64,000 nucleotides of DNA from positions 62,001-126,000 of the forward strand of contig NZ_CAWUDP010000019.1 of the NCBI RefSeq assembly GCF_963920835.1, in the 5' to 3' direction. Below are positions 6,826-16,609 of the stretch, piece by piece (the first letter of the stretch is position 1; the number at the start of each line of letters is the position of its first letter). A program made the translations under genes and the position numbers. The notes under the pieces were generated by a model. The model worked only from the letters and a program-made list of their open reading frames with translations, did not search any database and was not told where the DNA came from. This stretch comes from Kalymmatonema sp963920835 (GTDB taxonomy: Bacteria; Cyanobacteriota; Cyanobacteriia; Cyanobacteriales; Nostocaceae).

Positions 6826-8565
6826 GTGGGACAAAACTCCACAACAGGCGCAGCGTTTATTGCAGGAGGAAGCGTAGCAGGCGCTGGTATTTCCACAACA
6901 GTAGGCGGGATGGGATTAGCGGGAGGATTTGGAGGAGTTGGAATTGGAACGGCTCCTGTAGTTGGTGCTGGTGCTGTTGCTGGTGCTGCTGCTTATGGCG
7001 CTTTTAAGGCGATCGCACAGGGAGATGCTGTTGCTTTGGGTGCAATAGGAATTGGCGCAATAGGCGGTGCTGGTGTTTCTAGCGTCGTTGGTGGTATGGG
7101 GTTAGTGGCACCCAAAATAGGTTTAGCTGTTGGTATTGGCACAGTACCTATGGCAGCAATTGGTGGTATGATTGGACTCGCAGCTTATGGTATTGCCAAG
7201 CTGCTAGACGAGTCTGGAAGTGTGGAAACTCCTGCACAAGTTTTTGACCGGATGGAAGAAAAAGTCTCGCAGATGGATGCCTATTCCGAAGCAGCGATGG
7301 AGTTAGAGGCATTCTTATCTGGTGAAGACCTCAACCAAAAATTTGCAGCTTTGGAAGTTGAGGATGAGTTACAGGCGCTCAAGACTGAATTCAAGACAAA
7401 AACTGAAACCTCTGCTCCTAACATTGAAGCAGAATTGGTATCTGCCCAACCAACATCACCCGAAGCTTGGAGATGTGTACAGACTCTTTGCGGACACACA
7501 GCAGCGGTGAATGCGATCGCCATCAGCCCCGATAATCAAACCTTGGCAAGTGGAAGCAATGACAGAACAACTCGTCTATGGAACTTGAAAACTGGAAAAT
7601 GGCTGTACACCTTTGCTGGGCAAGAAGAGGCGATTTTATCTGTTGCTATTAGCCCTGATAGTAGAATACTTGCCAGTACCGGTGTCGCTCGCAAAATCAG
7701 CAGTTGGCATCTGGATACAAAAAAATTTAACCGTACATTCTTTTATTTAAACTCTCCCTACAGCCATACTGGTTTTGTTTACTCAGTTGCCTTTAGCCCC
7801 GATGGGACAATTCTTGCAAGTGGTAGTGGCGATAAAACTATTAGACTTTGGGGACGTTACACAGGAGAAGTAAAACGTACCTTAAATGGACATTCAGACG
7901 CGGTTTTGTCTGTTGCTTTCACTCCCAATGGCAAAATCCTTGTCAGTGGTAGTGCTGATAAAACTGTCAGACTTTGGGATTTAAAAAATTGGGGACAGCC
8001 CTGTATTCTTAATGGACATTTGAAAGCAGTTAATACAGTTGTCATCAGTCCAGACGGTCAAACTGTAATCAGTGGTAGTACAGACACCACAATCAAACTG
8101 TGGAATCTCCACACTGGCAAATTGCTCGATACTCTCACTGGACACTCAGCAGGAATTGTGTCTGTTGCCATCAACCCCGATAAACAAACCTTCGCCAGTA
8201 GCAGTACAGACGGCATCATCAATATTTGGAATTTACGGACTGGAAAACTGCTACAAACCCTTTCTGGGTGCAGTCCCATTGCCTTCAGTTCTGATGGAAA
8301 AACACTAGTGAGCGGGGGTAAAGGCGGCACAATCAAGATTTGGCGTCAAATGCTTGGTAGTGATGAACCTATAGCTGAGTCTATGCCATCTGAGGAATGG
8401 TGGGAAGTCTTGGGTGTAGATAAGGCTGCTTCTTTAAAGGATGTAAAAGGTGCTTACCTGAGATTAGCAAGGCAGTATCACCCTGATATCAACAGTTCTG
8501 CCAGTGCAAAAGCTGCAATGCAAGCAATTAATCGGGCTTATAAAGACTCTTCTAGAAAGAGCTGA
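6826..8565 (+). CDS. Mosaic protein: glycine zipper, PspA-like tail, WD40 propeller, J-domain
   Basis: The 579-residue protein starts at GTG 6826 with AAGGA at 6812-6816. Residues 8-132 form a two-repeat glycine-zipper membrane domain like that at 5082. Residues about 136-195 (VFDRMEEKVSQMDAYSEAAMELEAFL, NQKFAALEVEDELQALK) match the C-terminal tail of the PspA-like proteins next door. Residues about 216-510 hold seven WD40 blades with SPDG and IKIW motifs, enough for a closed propeller. Residues about 517-579 are a J-domain (WWEVLGVDKAASLKDVKGAYLRL) with the HPD motif near 551-553, so it should stimulate an Hsp70. The combination suggests a membrane-anchored scaffold that recruits DnaK. Its last bases overlap the broken oxidoreductase at 8538, so its C-terminus was formed at a rearrangement. 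Confidence 0.8.
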   Translation: MGQNSTTGAAFIAGGSVAGAGISTTVGGMGLAGGFGGVGIGTAPVVGAGAVAGAAAYGAFKAIAQGDAVALGAIGIGAIGGAGVSSVVGGMGLVAPKIGLAVGIGTVPMAAIGGMIGLAAYGIAKLLDESGSVETPAQVFDRMEEKVSQMDAYSEAAMELEAFLSGEDLNQKFAALEVEDELQALKTEFKTKTETSAPNIEAELVSAQPTSPEAWRCVQTLCGHTAAVNAIAISPDNQTLASGSNDRTTRLWNLKTGKWLYTFAGQEEAILSVAISPDSRILASTGVARKISSWHLDTKKFNRTFFYLNSPYSHTGFVYSVAFSPDGTILASGSGDKTIRLWGRYTGEVKRTLNGHSDAVLSVAFTPNGKILVSGSADKTVRLWDLKNWGQPCILNGHLKAVNTVVISPDGQTVISGSTDTTIKLWNLHTGKLLDTLTGHSAGIVSVAINPDKQTFASSSTDGIINIWNLRTGKLLQTLSGCSPIAFSSDGKTLVSGGKGGTIKIWRQMLGSDEPIAESMPSEEWWEVLGVDKAASLKDVKGAYLRLARQYHPDINSSASAKAAMQAINRAYKDSSRKS

Positions 8566-9169
8566 CCTGTGGTGTAGAAACCGATTGCTGCACTGCCGTA
8601 CTTCGCTTGAATTTCTTTGGAGCGACGGACAATCAAATCCATTGCTTCGTCCCAAGTTGCGGGCTGAAGTTTTCCGTTTTTGCGAATCAGAGGTTGGGTG
8701 AGGCGGCGATCGCGACTATTATTTGCCACCCAACCGTGTAAACCTTTTGGACCAAGCCGTCCAAGGTTGACGCGGTCAACTTCCCAACCACGCACACCAA
8801 CAATTTTGCCATCCCGCACACCAATATCTAACGCACAACCGTAGGAACATAGGACGCAGGCAGACTGCACCCAGCGCTCTGGTTCTTCTACAGTTCTTTC
8901 ATCGACACGAGCTGACCATTGTTTAACATACGGGGTTCGCTTGCCCAAATATCGGCAATACTATCTCTTGTTTGCTTGAGCCTCGATTTATCTGTAAGTG
9001 TTGGCGATCGCATAGCAGTAGCTTGCTGCTCATGTCGGTGCAGTAGTCCGTCTGCAATTGCTGCTACAACTCCTGCTGCTATCAAACTCATGTTTTTTAG
9101 AAATTGCCGCCGTCTTAGATTGAAGGGTAAAAAATTCTTTTTGGCTTTTTTGGTGCGCTTATTTAGCAT
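8538..9169 (-). pseudogene. Truncated, frameshifted molybdopterin oxidoreductase (nitrate reductase-like)
   Basis: The N-terminal part, from ATG 9169, has a twin-arginine signal (RRRQFLKN at residues 20-27 followed by a hydrophobic stretch). After SIADIW the frame shifts near 8948; the second frame continues with GKRTPYVKQW and the 4Fe-4S region CVLCSYGC, GPKGLHGWV, and RLTQPLIRKNG typical of the molybdopterin oxidoreductase family. It then breaks at GFYTTGQLFLEE, about residue 210 of a protein that is usually 700-900 residues long, exactly where the end of the J-domain gene begins. The catalytic Mo-bis-MGD domains are missing. The gene is a remnant cut by the arrival of the neighbouring island. 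Confidence 0.85.
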
Positions 9170-9393
9170 TAATTTTTATACTTTGGTCTACCATGACAGC
9201 ATGAAGACTCTTGGTTGCTCTAGTTCTAACACTCACAACCAACGGCTTTTCACTATCAATACTGAAAGCAAAATATTTCCTTATACGAGTGGCTAGCTTC
9301 TATCTAGAGAGAGGATTTTCACACTAAATGCGAGCTTATCAAGTTTTAGGCGACAATAAGCGCGATTCAGGAGACTCAATTGCTTATCAAAAT

Positions 9394-9951
9394 TTACGGT
9401 AGCTGTGTGCGATACGCTCCCACCCAAGGACCAATTGGCTCGTCTGGCAACTCTTTGGTTTGCGTTTCCTTGTTGTAAATTTGAAAACCCCGTGCCTGAT
9501 AATTAGCCAGTGCATACGGTCCATCCAAGCTACAGGTATGTACCCACACTCGCTGTGCCGCCATTGCCCACGCTTGCTTGACTCCAAAACTTAGCAGGTG
9601 TCCCCCAATCCGTTGCCCCCAAAACTGCCGTAAGATACCGAAGTAAGCTATCTTGACGTTATTGTCCGACTGTGCTTCTAGTTCAATGTATCCTGCGGGT
9701 GTACCTGAGACATAAGCAACCCAAGTTTGTAGCTCCGGATTCTCTAGGTATTTTAGCCATCGGCTGTAAGTCCAGTCTAAGCGGTCTATCCAGTACCAGT
9801 CACCACCTACACTGCTATAGAGAAATCGACTGAATTCAGGAGAGGGAACTTCAGCCCGTGTTATGAGTAGCTTGGAATTCTCAGAAAAGGCAGGGCGTAA
9901 CTGCCTAGGGTCTAACATTTCTAGATACCAGGTTGTGACATCAACAAGCAT
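9394..9951 (-). CDS. GNAT-family N-acetyltransferase
   Basis: The 185-residue protein has the acetyl-CoA-binding core of the GNAT fold: WVAYVSGTPAGYIELEAQ (strands 2-4), IAYFGILRQFWGQRIGGHLLSFGVKQAW (motif A, with QRIGGHL as the pyrophosphate loop) and ANYQARGFQIYNKET (motif B). The substrate cannot be read from sequence. It stands alone, with 90 bases to the next gene on the same strand. Confidence 0.75.
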   Translation of the reverse strand: MLVDVTTWYLEMLDPRQLRPAFSENSKLLITRAEVPSPEFSRFLYSSVGGDWYWIDRLDWTYSRWLKYLENPELQTWVAYVSGTPAGYIELEAQSDNNVKIAYFGILRQFWGQRIGGHLLSFGVKQAWAMAAQRVWVHTCSLDGPYALANYQARGFQIYNKETQTKELPDEPIGPWVGAYRTQLP

Positions 9952-10042
9952 CGGTTGATTTTCATCAGGATATCAATTCAGAATATCAATATTGTATTGC
10001 TGCGTTACGAGTAGCTAACACACACCAACCAACCCCTACCCC

Positions 10043-11125
10043 TTAAATAACACCCCCAACAGATTCCTCCCTGAAACCCAACCGGGCGCGTTCCTCAAAG
10101 AATAGCTGCTGCATTCCTTCAATGTAAGGCAGCAACAGCTCCTGCTGTTCTGGGTTGACACGGCTGATCATCTCATCCGCCAGCACTTGACACCATTTTT
10201 CTATCATTTCCCACGGAATTTCCACACCCTGTACAACCATCTCACATAAAGGAAGTAGTTCCTTCTTTAATGGAGTCATACTCTCCTCTAACAAACACAG
10301 CCATATATAAGCTTGGAACATATTCAAGTCACGAAGACATGAATATGTAACCTCTGGATCGCTCAAGCCTCCTCTACGGCTACGATGATTGGGCAATAAT
10401 TCCACAAGTTGGCGGTAAACGCTTTGAGCAACGTCCTCACAGACAGGTAACATTTGCTGTACAAGCGTTAACATCGGCGAACCTAACTCATACTTGGCAG
10501 CAGCAGCGCAAACTCGATACCAAGGCATAGCGATTTGCTCTTCAACAAATTTTAAATAGGGAGTCAGCAGTATTTTCTCAGGAGGTGTGAGCTTCTTGAG
10601 AATTAACTTATTGCTGAAGTTTAACTGCGTAGTCATAAAACCAAGGGCACGCCAGTCCTTGGATGCTAAGTGCTGCTCTTGAAATACCATTAATATTGGT
10701 TCCAAGGCGGATGCTAACTCTTCAACTGCTTGTATCCCCAATACAGAAACATTGTCCTCAAGTCCTGCTGTCAGTAAATGGTTCTCCAGGGACTGCTGTT
10801 GGTAAATTTCTAAGAGCTTCCTATAAATTCGGAAGGCAAATTGAGTTATTAGCCTCGCCTCGTTCAAATCTAAAACATTAGGTATATATCCATAAAGGGC
10901 TTTTGTTTGAATCCATGCCATTTGGCAGTTGACATCTAGCACATTATCTTTCAACTTAGCAGCGGTAAAGGCTCTACCTTCTGCTGAAGCTGCTTCCTGC
11001 AAAGAACTGTAAGGCGACAAATTTCCTGAGGATAGGGAAGACAAGTTAAGTATGAAGCGCTCTGACCAAAGGTCAAGCAGTCGTTCAACTGAGGCAGTTT
11101 TCACAGTTGGAGAGGTTTTTAACAT
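10043..11125 (-). CDS. Conserved-looking hypothetical protein, all-helical
   Basis: The 360-residue protein is not recognised. It is predicted soluble and helix-rich, without signal peptide or membrane segments. It has several Trp/Tyr-rich helices (DVNCQMAWIQTKALYGYIPNVLDLNEAR, LTPYLKFVEEQIAMPWYRVCAAAAKYEL). The lone ATG start at 11125 is followed by good cyanobacterial codon use, and no frame break is seen. It is 91 bases upstream of the GNAT gene on the same strand, so they may be cotranscribed. Confidence 0.55.
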   Translation of the reverse strand: MLKTSPTVKTASVERLLDLWSERFILNLSSLSSGNLSPYSSLQEAASAEGRAFTAAKLKDNVLDVNCQMAWIQTKALYGYIPNVLDLNEARLITQFAFRIYRKLLEIYQQQSLENHLLTAGLEDNVSVLGIQAVEELASALEPILMVFQEQHLASKDWRALGFMTTQLNFSNKLILKKLTPPEKILLTPYLKFVEEQIAMPWYRVCAAAAKYELGSPMLTLVQQMLPVCEDVAQSVYRQLVELLPNHRSRRGGLSDPEVTYSCLRDLNMFQAYIWLCLLEESMTPLKKELLPLCEMVVQGVEIPWEMIEKWCQVLADEMISRVNPEQQELLLPYIEGMQQLFFEERARLGFREESVGGVI

Positions 11126-12927
11126 GAATTTTTCCTATGCAATTTCTTTGCAAATTTGACAAATCGACCTGCCCTGAACTGTTGAAAATACGGTAGATGG
11201 TTTCTTAATTCAAGTTATACATAAAAATTAACTTGACGAAGTAGTGTTTATACTTAAAACTTCTTATAGTTAGTATAGAAAAAAAAGTTATTTTTTTACT
11301 TCTTCGACAAAAATCAACTGTATATAAATTAACTTTCTTACTTTTCCCACAAAAACTGGTTGCTTTCTAGTTTTTGCTTAAAAACTGATAAATACGCACT
11401 TTATAAGTGTTAAGTATTGTAAAGAAATTAATTATCACTGGCAAAACATGATTTCTGATGCTTATTTATACTTGATTAGTAAAAAAGAAGATAAATATAC
11501 GAGAGCGAATTTACCTAAATGATCAGCAAAAATTAAACGTCTAACTTTACACAACCTTTACAATAAGTTTCAAATAATTTACGGATTCTTACTGAACAAA
11601 AAGATTTATCTTAGGCTATTCTGTATATATGGATACTGTTTGTTATGGTGATTTTAGTTAAGACTCATGCAAAAAATCATAAAGAATTCTTAATCAGTAC
11701 TTATAAGGGTGTGTCTAATAATGAATTTTGTACAGTAAGTTACAAACTTTCTCATCCACTGTAATGATTTGTACAGAATGTGATTCGAGATAAAATGAGT
11801 TTCCAGCACTCTCGAAGAGCGGGTTAGGCTGCACAGTGCTAGATTTCAAGGTAGACTTTTAAATCACATTTTCCATTGAATCAGTGTAATAGAATAGGAT
11901 TTTCCTGTAGAGGAAGTACCCAAAGGTTATGCCGTCTTCCTAGAAAAGCGGTATGCATCTGTTCCTAGGGTCTACTTTTACGGGTGCTTACACTTGTTCA
12001 ATACCTTACACCGTTAGCTGCTGCACTTTGGCACACAGCTAGCTGCTCTTGCTTTGTTGTCTTTAGATGAAGCACTCAGCTAAACGGTGAAAATTCCTGT
12101 TTTTGGTAAGGATTCACTAAACGATGGAGTACTTGGCGAATGGGTGTCGAATGCTGTTAAACAAAAAGTAGATTTTGCTGTCTTCTAAACTGCCAAATCA
12201 GATAGCTTTGTTACTGTTTTCAAGACAAGTTACAAAATTTTTTGCTGTTTCAAAAGTTACTTTATCTTCATCTGTATTGCTTATGAATTTTTCTGCAAGC
12301 CAGCGCGTAAAACCTGTATTCTGCCTGTACTTTTGTACGCTTTATGTTATCTGTTTTATCTCTTTTAGCTATTACAAGCTCGTCATTTAAGAGGAATTGA
12401 GGTAAAATAAGTAGCCTTTCTTAAACTGTGAAAAAGAAAGTTAAAAACCATATTGCATCTTGTGAAAATTTGTTATAAATTCTTATCATATGGGCGTGGT
12501 CAAATTATTTCATTCATAGTCCAAATTATCTCTTTTTAATTTAAGTATAACTACTTAAGAAAAACATCAAACTTATGCAAACATTACATAGTAGCTGAGA
12601 TATGTATTTGTTTGGTAAAACCAAGGTTCTTGGATTTCAAACAGAGCAACATATCATGAAAAAATAGGTTTATGCGACTGTTTGAAGTAAAAAAAAACAA
12701 CGGCTTTCATTTAGAAAGAGATAATTAACCCAAAGAAAATAACTCTCAATTAAGCCGCGAAAAATGAGTAGCTAGAGCCGTTGTTGCTGTGCTTATCGTT
12801 CGTGTAGCGGTTCGTATTTGCTATTCAATTAATCAGGATTGTTATGATGAGAATAGCAGCAATAACTTCATCATTGGTGCATCTACAACAAACCACAATT
12901 GACTAAATAAAAGGAGTTTTCCCTACA
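11126..12927. other. Long AT-rich intergenic region upstream of the invertase gene
   Basis: About 1.8 kb without a convincing gene. The only ORF (12175-12390, 71 codons) is Phe/Leu/Ser-rich and looks random. The GC-richer stretch 11800-12130 contrasts with the AT-rich flanks and could hold an untranslated RNA or a long leader, but no known RNA family was recognised. A ribosome site (AAGGAG, 12911-12916) precedes the invertase start. Confidence 0.5.
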
Positions 12928-14376
12928 ATGCAATTAGATGGCTTGGTATCGAGTGAAAGTATAGAACAAGAGGCGTGGACAGCGCTAGAAAAGTCGATTC
13001 TGTATTATAAAGGTCGTCCTGTAGGGACAGTAGCTGCTTATGATGCAACAGTAGAAGCGTTGAATTACGATCAGTGTTTTGTTCGGGATTTTGTGTCTTC
13101 TGCTCTCATTTTTCTAATGAAAGGTAGAACGGATATTGTCCGCAACTTTTTAGAAGAAACCTTAAAGTTACAGCCTAAAGAAAGGCAATTAGATGCTTAT
13201 AAGCCGGGTCGAGGTTTAATGCCGGCAAGCTTTAAAGTTGTATCTGATGGTGAGGAAGAATATTTAGAAGCAGATTTTGGCGAACACGCAATTGCGCGAG
13301 TCACACCTGTTGATTCCTGCTTGTGGTGGGTGATTTTATTGCGTGCTTATGTAGTTGCTACAAAAGATTTTTCTCTGGCTTATCAACCTCAATTCCAACA
13401 CGGTTTGAGATTGATTATGGAACTGTGTTTGGCAACTCGGTTTGATATGTACCCAACGATCTTGGTTCCAGACGGGGCTTGTATGATTGACCGTCGTATG
13501 GGTATCTATGGGCATCCCTTGGAAATTCAAGCTCTATTTTTTGCTGCATTGCGTGCTGCTAGAGAGCTGTTGATTTGTCAAGGTAACGAAGATATTGTGA
13601 CAGCGATCGATAATCGCTTGCCGCTTCTACGGACTCATATTCGCCAGTATTATTGGATGGATCTTCATCGCTTAAACAAGATCTATCGCTTCAAGAGTGA
13701 AGAGTATGGCAAAGCAGCAGCTAATCCCTTCAATATATATGCAGATTCGCTACCCTATTATGAATTGGACAAATGGCTGCCAAGAAAAGGTGGTTTTCTC
13801 GTTGGTAATGTTGGACCTTCGCAGTTAGATACTCGCTTCTTTTCTTTAGGAAACTTGGTGGCTGTTGTCTCAGATCTGACGAGTGAAGAGCAATCACAAG
13901 CAATTATGAATCTCATCGAGGAGAGATGGGATGATTTGGTGGGAGATATGCCCATGAAAATTTGTTTCCCAGCTTTGGAAAACGAAGAGTACAGGATTGT
14001 CACTGGATGTGACCCCAAAAATAGACCTTGGTCGTATCACAACGGTGGAAGTTGGCCAGTCTTATTGTGGTTGTTGTCAGCGGCGGCTGTAAAAACTAAT
14101 AGAATAGAGCTTGGACATAAAGCTGTTGAAATTGCAGAAGCACGTTTGCATCTAGACGAATGGCCAGAGTATTACGACGGTAAGAAAGGGCGACTGATGG
14201 GCAAACAAGCCAGAAAATATCAAACTTGGACAATCGCTGGATTCTTGTTAGCAAAAGAACTATTGCAAAACCCCACATTTTTACCTTTAGTAACTTTTGC
14301 GCCATTTACCGTAGAACCTGCTTCTAGGGCTTGTGAGTTTGAACTCGTCCAGGTTGACACTGTGTACTTGAGTTAA
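12928..14376 (+). CDS. Alkaline/neutral invertase, glycoside hydrolase family 100
   Basis: The 482-residue enzyme hydrolyses sucrose to glucose and fructose in the cytoplasm. Family signatures are seen throughout: NYDQCFVRDFVSSALIFLMKG near 50-70, AYKPGRGLMPASFKV near 90-105, FGEHAIARVTPVDSCLWWVILLRAY near 110-135, the catalytic-Asp region VPDGACMIDRRMGIYGHPLEIQALF near 178-205, and YHNGGSWPVLLWLLSAA near 370-385. Full length for the family. AAGGAG lies 11 bases before the ATG. The gene stands alone between two large gaps. The symbol is not given because invA and invB paralogs cannot be told apart here. Confidence 0.9.
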   Translation: MQLDGLVSSESIEQEAWTALEKSILYYKGRPVGTVAAYDATVEALNYDQCFVRDFVSSALIFLMKGRTDIVRNFLEETLKLQPKERQLDAYKPGRGLMPASFKVVSDGEEEYLEADFGEHAIARVTPVDSCLWWVILLRAYVVATKDFSLAYQPQFQHGLRLIMELCLATRFDMYPTILVPDGACMIDRRMGIYGHPLEIQALFFAALRAARELLICQGNEDIVTAIDNRLPLLRTHIRQYYWMDLHRLNKIYRFKSEEYGKAAANPFNIYADSLPYYELDKWLPRKGGFLVGNVGPSQLDTRFFSLGNLVAVVSDLTSEEQSQAIMNLIEERWDDLVGDMPMKICFPALENEEYRIVTGCDPKNRPWSYHNGGSWPVLLWLLSAAAVKTNRIELGHKAVEIAEARLHLDEWPEYYDGKKGRLMGKQARKYQTWTIAGFLLAKELLQNPTFLPLVTFAPFTVEPASRACEFELVQVDTVYLS

Positions 14377-14507
14377 AGCTTGTAAAGTAACTTAAAGCTC
14401 ATTTTCATGAAACCAGGGTGCGTTACGGTCACGTAAACGCACCTCATCGCATGAATGCATTTCATTTGTACAAGCAAGACCGCTAGGATACTTGCTACCA
14501 TCGGCTT

Positions 14508-14543
14508 GTCCAATTTTGAATTTTAAATTTTGAATTTTGAATT
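14508..14543. repeat. Heptanucleotide short tandem repeat (TTTTGAA type)
   Basis: An array of TTTTGAA-like heptamers reaches the start codon of rsmB. Similar arrays occur at 18650-18686 and 29142-29174. Such short tandem repeats are typical of Nostocales genomes. Confidence 0.7.
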
Positions 14544-15924
14544 GCTCACATCCCCCCGTCAACTTGCTTTTATTGCCTTGCGAGACGTTCACAAGGGGGC
14601 TTATGCTGACATTGCGCTAGATAGAGTTCTGCAAAAAGCAAATCTACCTGATAGCGATCGCCGCCTTGTCACAGAATTAGTTTATGGCTGCACCAGAAGA
14701 CAGCGTACCCTTGATGCCCTTATCGACCAATTAGGTAAAAAGAAATCTCACCAACAGCCAAAAGACCTCCGCACCATTCTGCATTTGGGCTTGTACCAAC
14801 TACAGTATCAGGAACGAATTCCTGAAAGTGCTGCTGTAAATACTACCGTGCAACTTGCTAGAGAGAATGGCTTTTCTGGACTGACGGGTTTTGTTAATGG
14901 TTTATTGCGGCAATATGTTCGTTTAGAAAAGAAAGAAGATGGAAGAATCAAGAATGAAGAAAGTTTTCTATCTTCTTTCTTGTGTAAGAAATTTTCTGAC
15001 CCCGTGGAACGCTTGGGTATTTTATACAGCTTTCCTGACTGGATTATTCAAGTTTGGCTGGAACAATTCGGTTTGGCAGAAACAGAACAACTTTGCTTAT
15101 GGATGAACAAAACTCCTACAATTGACCTGCGGATAAATCCCCTTCGCACCTCTCTAGAAGAAGTTGAGGAGGCGTTGTCATCTGCTGGTGTTTCGTTTCA
15201 ACGTGTTCCTCACCTACCGCAAGCTTTACGATTGATCAGTAACGCTGGTCCTATTCAAAATCTGCCTGGTTATGACGAGGGCTGGTGGACTGTACAAGAT
15301 AGTAGCGCCCAGTTGGTGACTCATTTACTCGACCCGCAACCAGGTGAGGTGGTGATTGATGCTTGTGCTGCACCAGGAGGTAAAACAACTCACATTGCAG
15401 AGTTGATGAGGGATACAGGGAAAATTTTTGCTTGCGATCGCACTCCCTCGCGCCTCGTAAAACTTCAAAAAAATGCTCAACGGTTGAAATTAAAATCTAT
15501 CGAAATTTCCACTGGTGACAGCCGTAATATGCCCCAGTTGGAAAACACTGCTCACCGCGTATTACTGGATGCACCATGTTCTGGTTTGGGTACTTTACAC
15601 CGCCATGCTGATGCTCGTTGGCGACAGACACCAGAAAGTGTGGAAGAACTCTCGGTGCTTCAAAAAGAATTATTAGCACATTCTTCTACTTTTGTCAAGC
15701 AAGATGGTGTCCTTGTTTATTCCACCTGCACGTTGCATCCAAAAGAGAATGAAGATGTGGTTTCGTCATTTCTGGCTGAAAATCCAAATTGGGAAATAGA
15801 GCCTCCGAGTGTGGATTCCTCTGCTAGTGCGTACTCCACAGCACAAGGCTGGATGAAAGTTTTGCCCCACCAACAAGACATGGATGGCTTTTTTATGGTG
15901 CGCTTAAGAAAAACCAAAAATTAA
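14530..15924 (+). CDS. rsmB: 16S rRNA (cytosine-967-C5) methyltransferase RsmB
   Basis: This 464-residue protein has the NusB-like RNA-binding domain at about 8-140 (PRQLAFIALRDVHKGAYADIALDRVL) and the Fmu/RsmB methyltransferase domain at about 180-462. SAM motif DACAAPGGKTTHIAEL, catalytic-Cys motif DAPCSGLGTLHRHADARW and second-Cys motif YSTCTLHPKENEDV are present. It methylates C967 of 16S rRNA. A Lys/Glu/Ser-rich insert near 138-157 (KKEDGRIKNEESFLSS) separates the domains and looks like repeat DNA captured in frame. The start is uncertain: TTG at 14530 or 14542, both inside the heptamer repeat. Confidence 0.9.
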   Translation: MNFELLTSPRQLAFIALRDVHKGAYADIALDRVLQKANLPDSDRRLVTELVYGCTRRQRTLDALIDQLGKKKSHQQPKDLRTILHLGLYQLQYQERIPESAAVNTTVQLARENGFSGLTGFVNGLLRQYVRLEKKEDGRIKNEESFLSSFLCKKFSDPVERLGILYSFPDWIIQVWLEQFGLAETEQLCLWMNKTPTIDLRINPLRTSLEEVEEALSSAGVSFQRVPHLPQALRLISNAGPIQNLPGYDEGWWTVQDSSAQLVTHLLDPQPGEVVIDACAAPGGKTTHIAELMRDTGKIFACDRTPSRLVKLQKNAQRLKLKSIEISTGDSRNMPQLENTAHRVLLDAPCSGLGTLHRHADARWRQTPESVEELSVLQKELLAHSSTFVKQDGVLVYSTCTLHPKENEDVVSSFLAENPNWEIEPPSVDSSASAYSTAQGWMKVLPHQQDMDGFFMVRLRKTKN

Positions 15925-16026
15925 GGGGAAATACTATTTAAAATGTAAAATTTTTCCGTGAAGGAGGAATGAGGAATAGGGAAAATAGGGAAGAAGACCA
16001 ATTCCTAATTCCTTGAGGAAAAATAC

Positions 16027-16449
16027 ATGGTTAATAATTCCAGTGTGACAAACTTGGTTAAAATCCTGATTGGTGCAGCTTGGATTGATGGCAGAATTCA
16101 GCCAGAAGAGAGAGAATATCTTCGCAAAATAGCTCAGGAAAAGGGTGTGGCGACAAATCCAGAAATTCAGCCTTTGCTGCATGAATTGGTTGCTGTGCAG
16201 CCAGAACAGTTTGACGAGTGGGTGAAGGAATATTTAGGCGATCGCCCCAGCGCAGCAGATTACCAGAACCTGATAGAAGCCATCAGTGGTTTAATTTACA
16301 GTGATGGCGAAGTGGCAACAGAAGAAGCAAGACTCTTGACGAAATTACAACAATTATCAGACAAAAATGATTCAACCCAACCTGGGTCTAACGCCATTCT
16401 CAAACAAATTCAAAAGCTTTACCGCCGTTGGGTTGAGGTTCAGAACTGA
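16027..16449 (+). CDS. TerB-like tellurite-resistance-family protein
   Basis: The 140-residue soluble protein has the TerB helical fold pattern, with acidic metal-site-like repeats: GAAWIDGRIQPEEREYLRKIAQ near residues 16-37 and ISGLIYSDGEVATEEARLL near 84-102. TerB proteins occur in stress and membrane-linked metal-sensing contexts. It is expressed alone, following rsmB by about 100 bases on the same strand. Confidence 0.7.
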   Translation: MVNNSSVTNLVKILIGAAWIDGRIQPEEREYLRKIAQEKGVATNPEIQPLLHELVAVQPEQFDEWVKEYLGDRPSAADYQNLIEAISGLIYSDGEVATEEARLLTKLQQLSDKNDSTQPGSNAILKQIQKLYRRWVEVQN

Positions 16450-16466
16450 GGGTTCTTTCAGTTCTG
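16441..16466 (+). terminator. Hairpin overlapping the end of the TerB-like gene
   Basis: CAGAACTGA (16441-16449, containing the stop codon) pairs perfectly with TCAGTTCTG (16458-16466). No T-run follows, so it may be a weak terminator or an mRNA-stabilising stem. Confidence 0.3.
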
Positions 16467-16609
16467 AGCAATGAATCCAACACAGTTCTGAGTTGTGAGC
16501 AATGAATCCTGAGTAAGTACTTGTCTTTCTGTCACTTATTTTTTGTTATCAAAATAAAAAAATCAGAAGTTATAATACTGGCTCTTGAATACTCACAACT
16601 CAGTACTAT

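Noticed and set aside
12175..12390. 71-codon ORF in the long gap
   Set aside because: Low-complexity Phe/Leu/Ser composition, no ribosome site, and AT-rich noncoding context.
14392..14592. Minus-strand ORF over the rsmB start
   Set aside because: Made largely of heptamer repeats, which give IQNLKFKI-like peptides in many cyanobacterial gaps.
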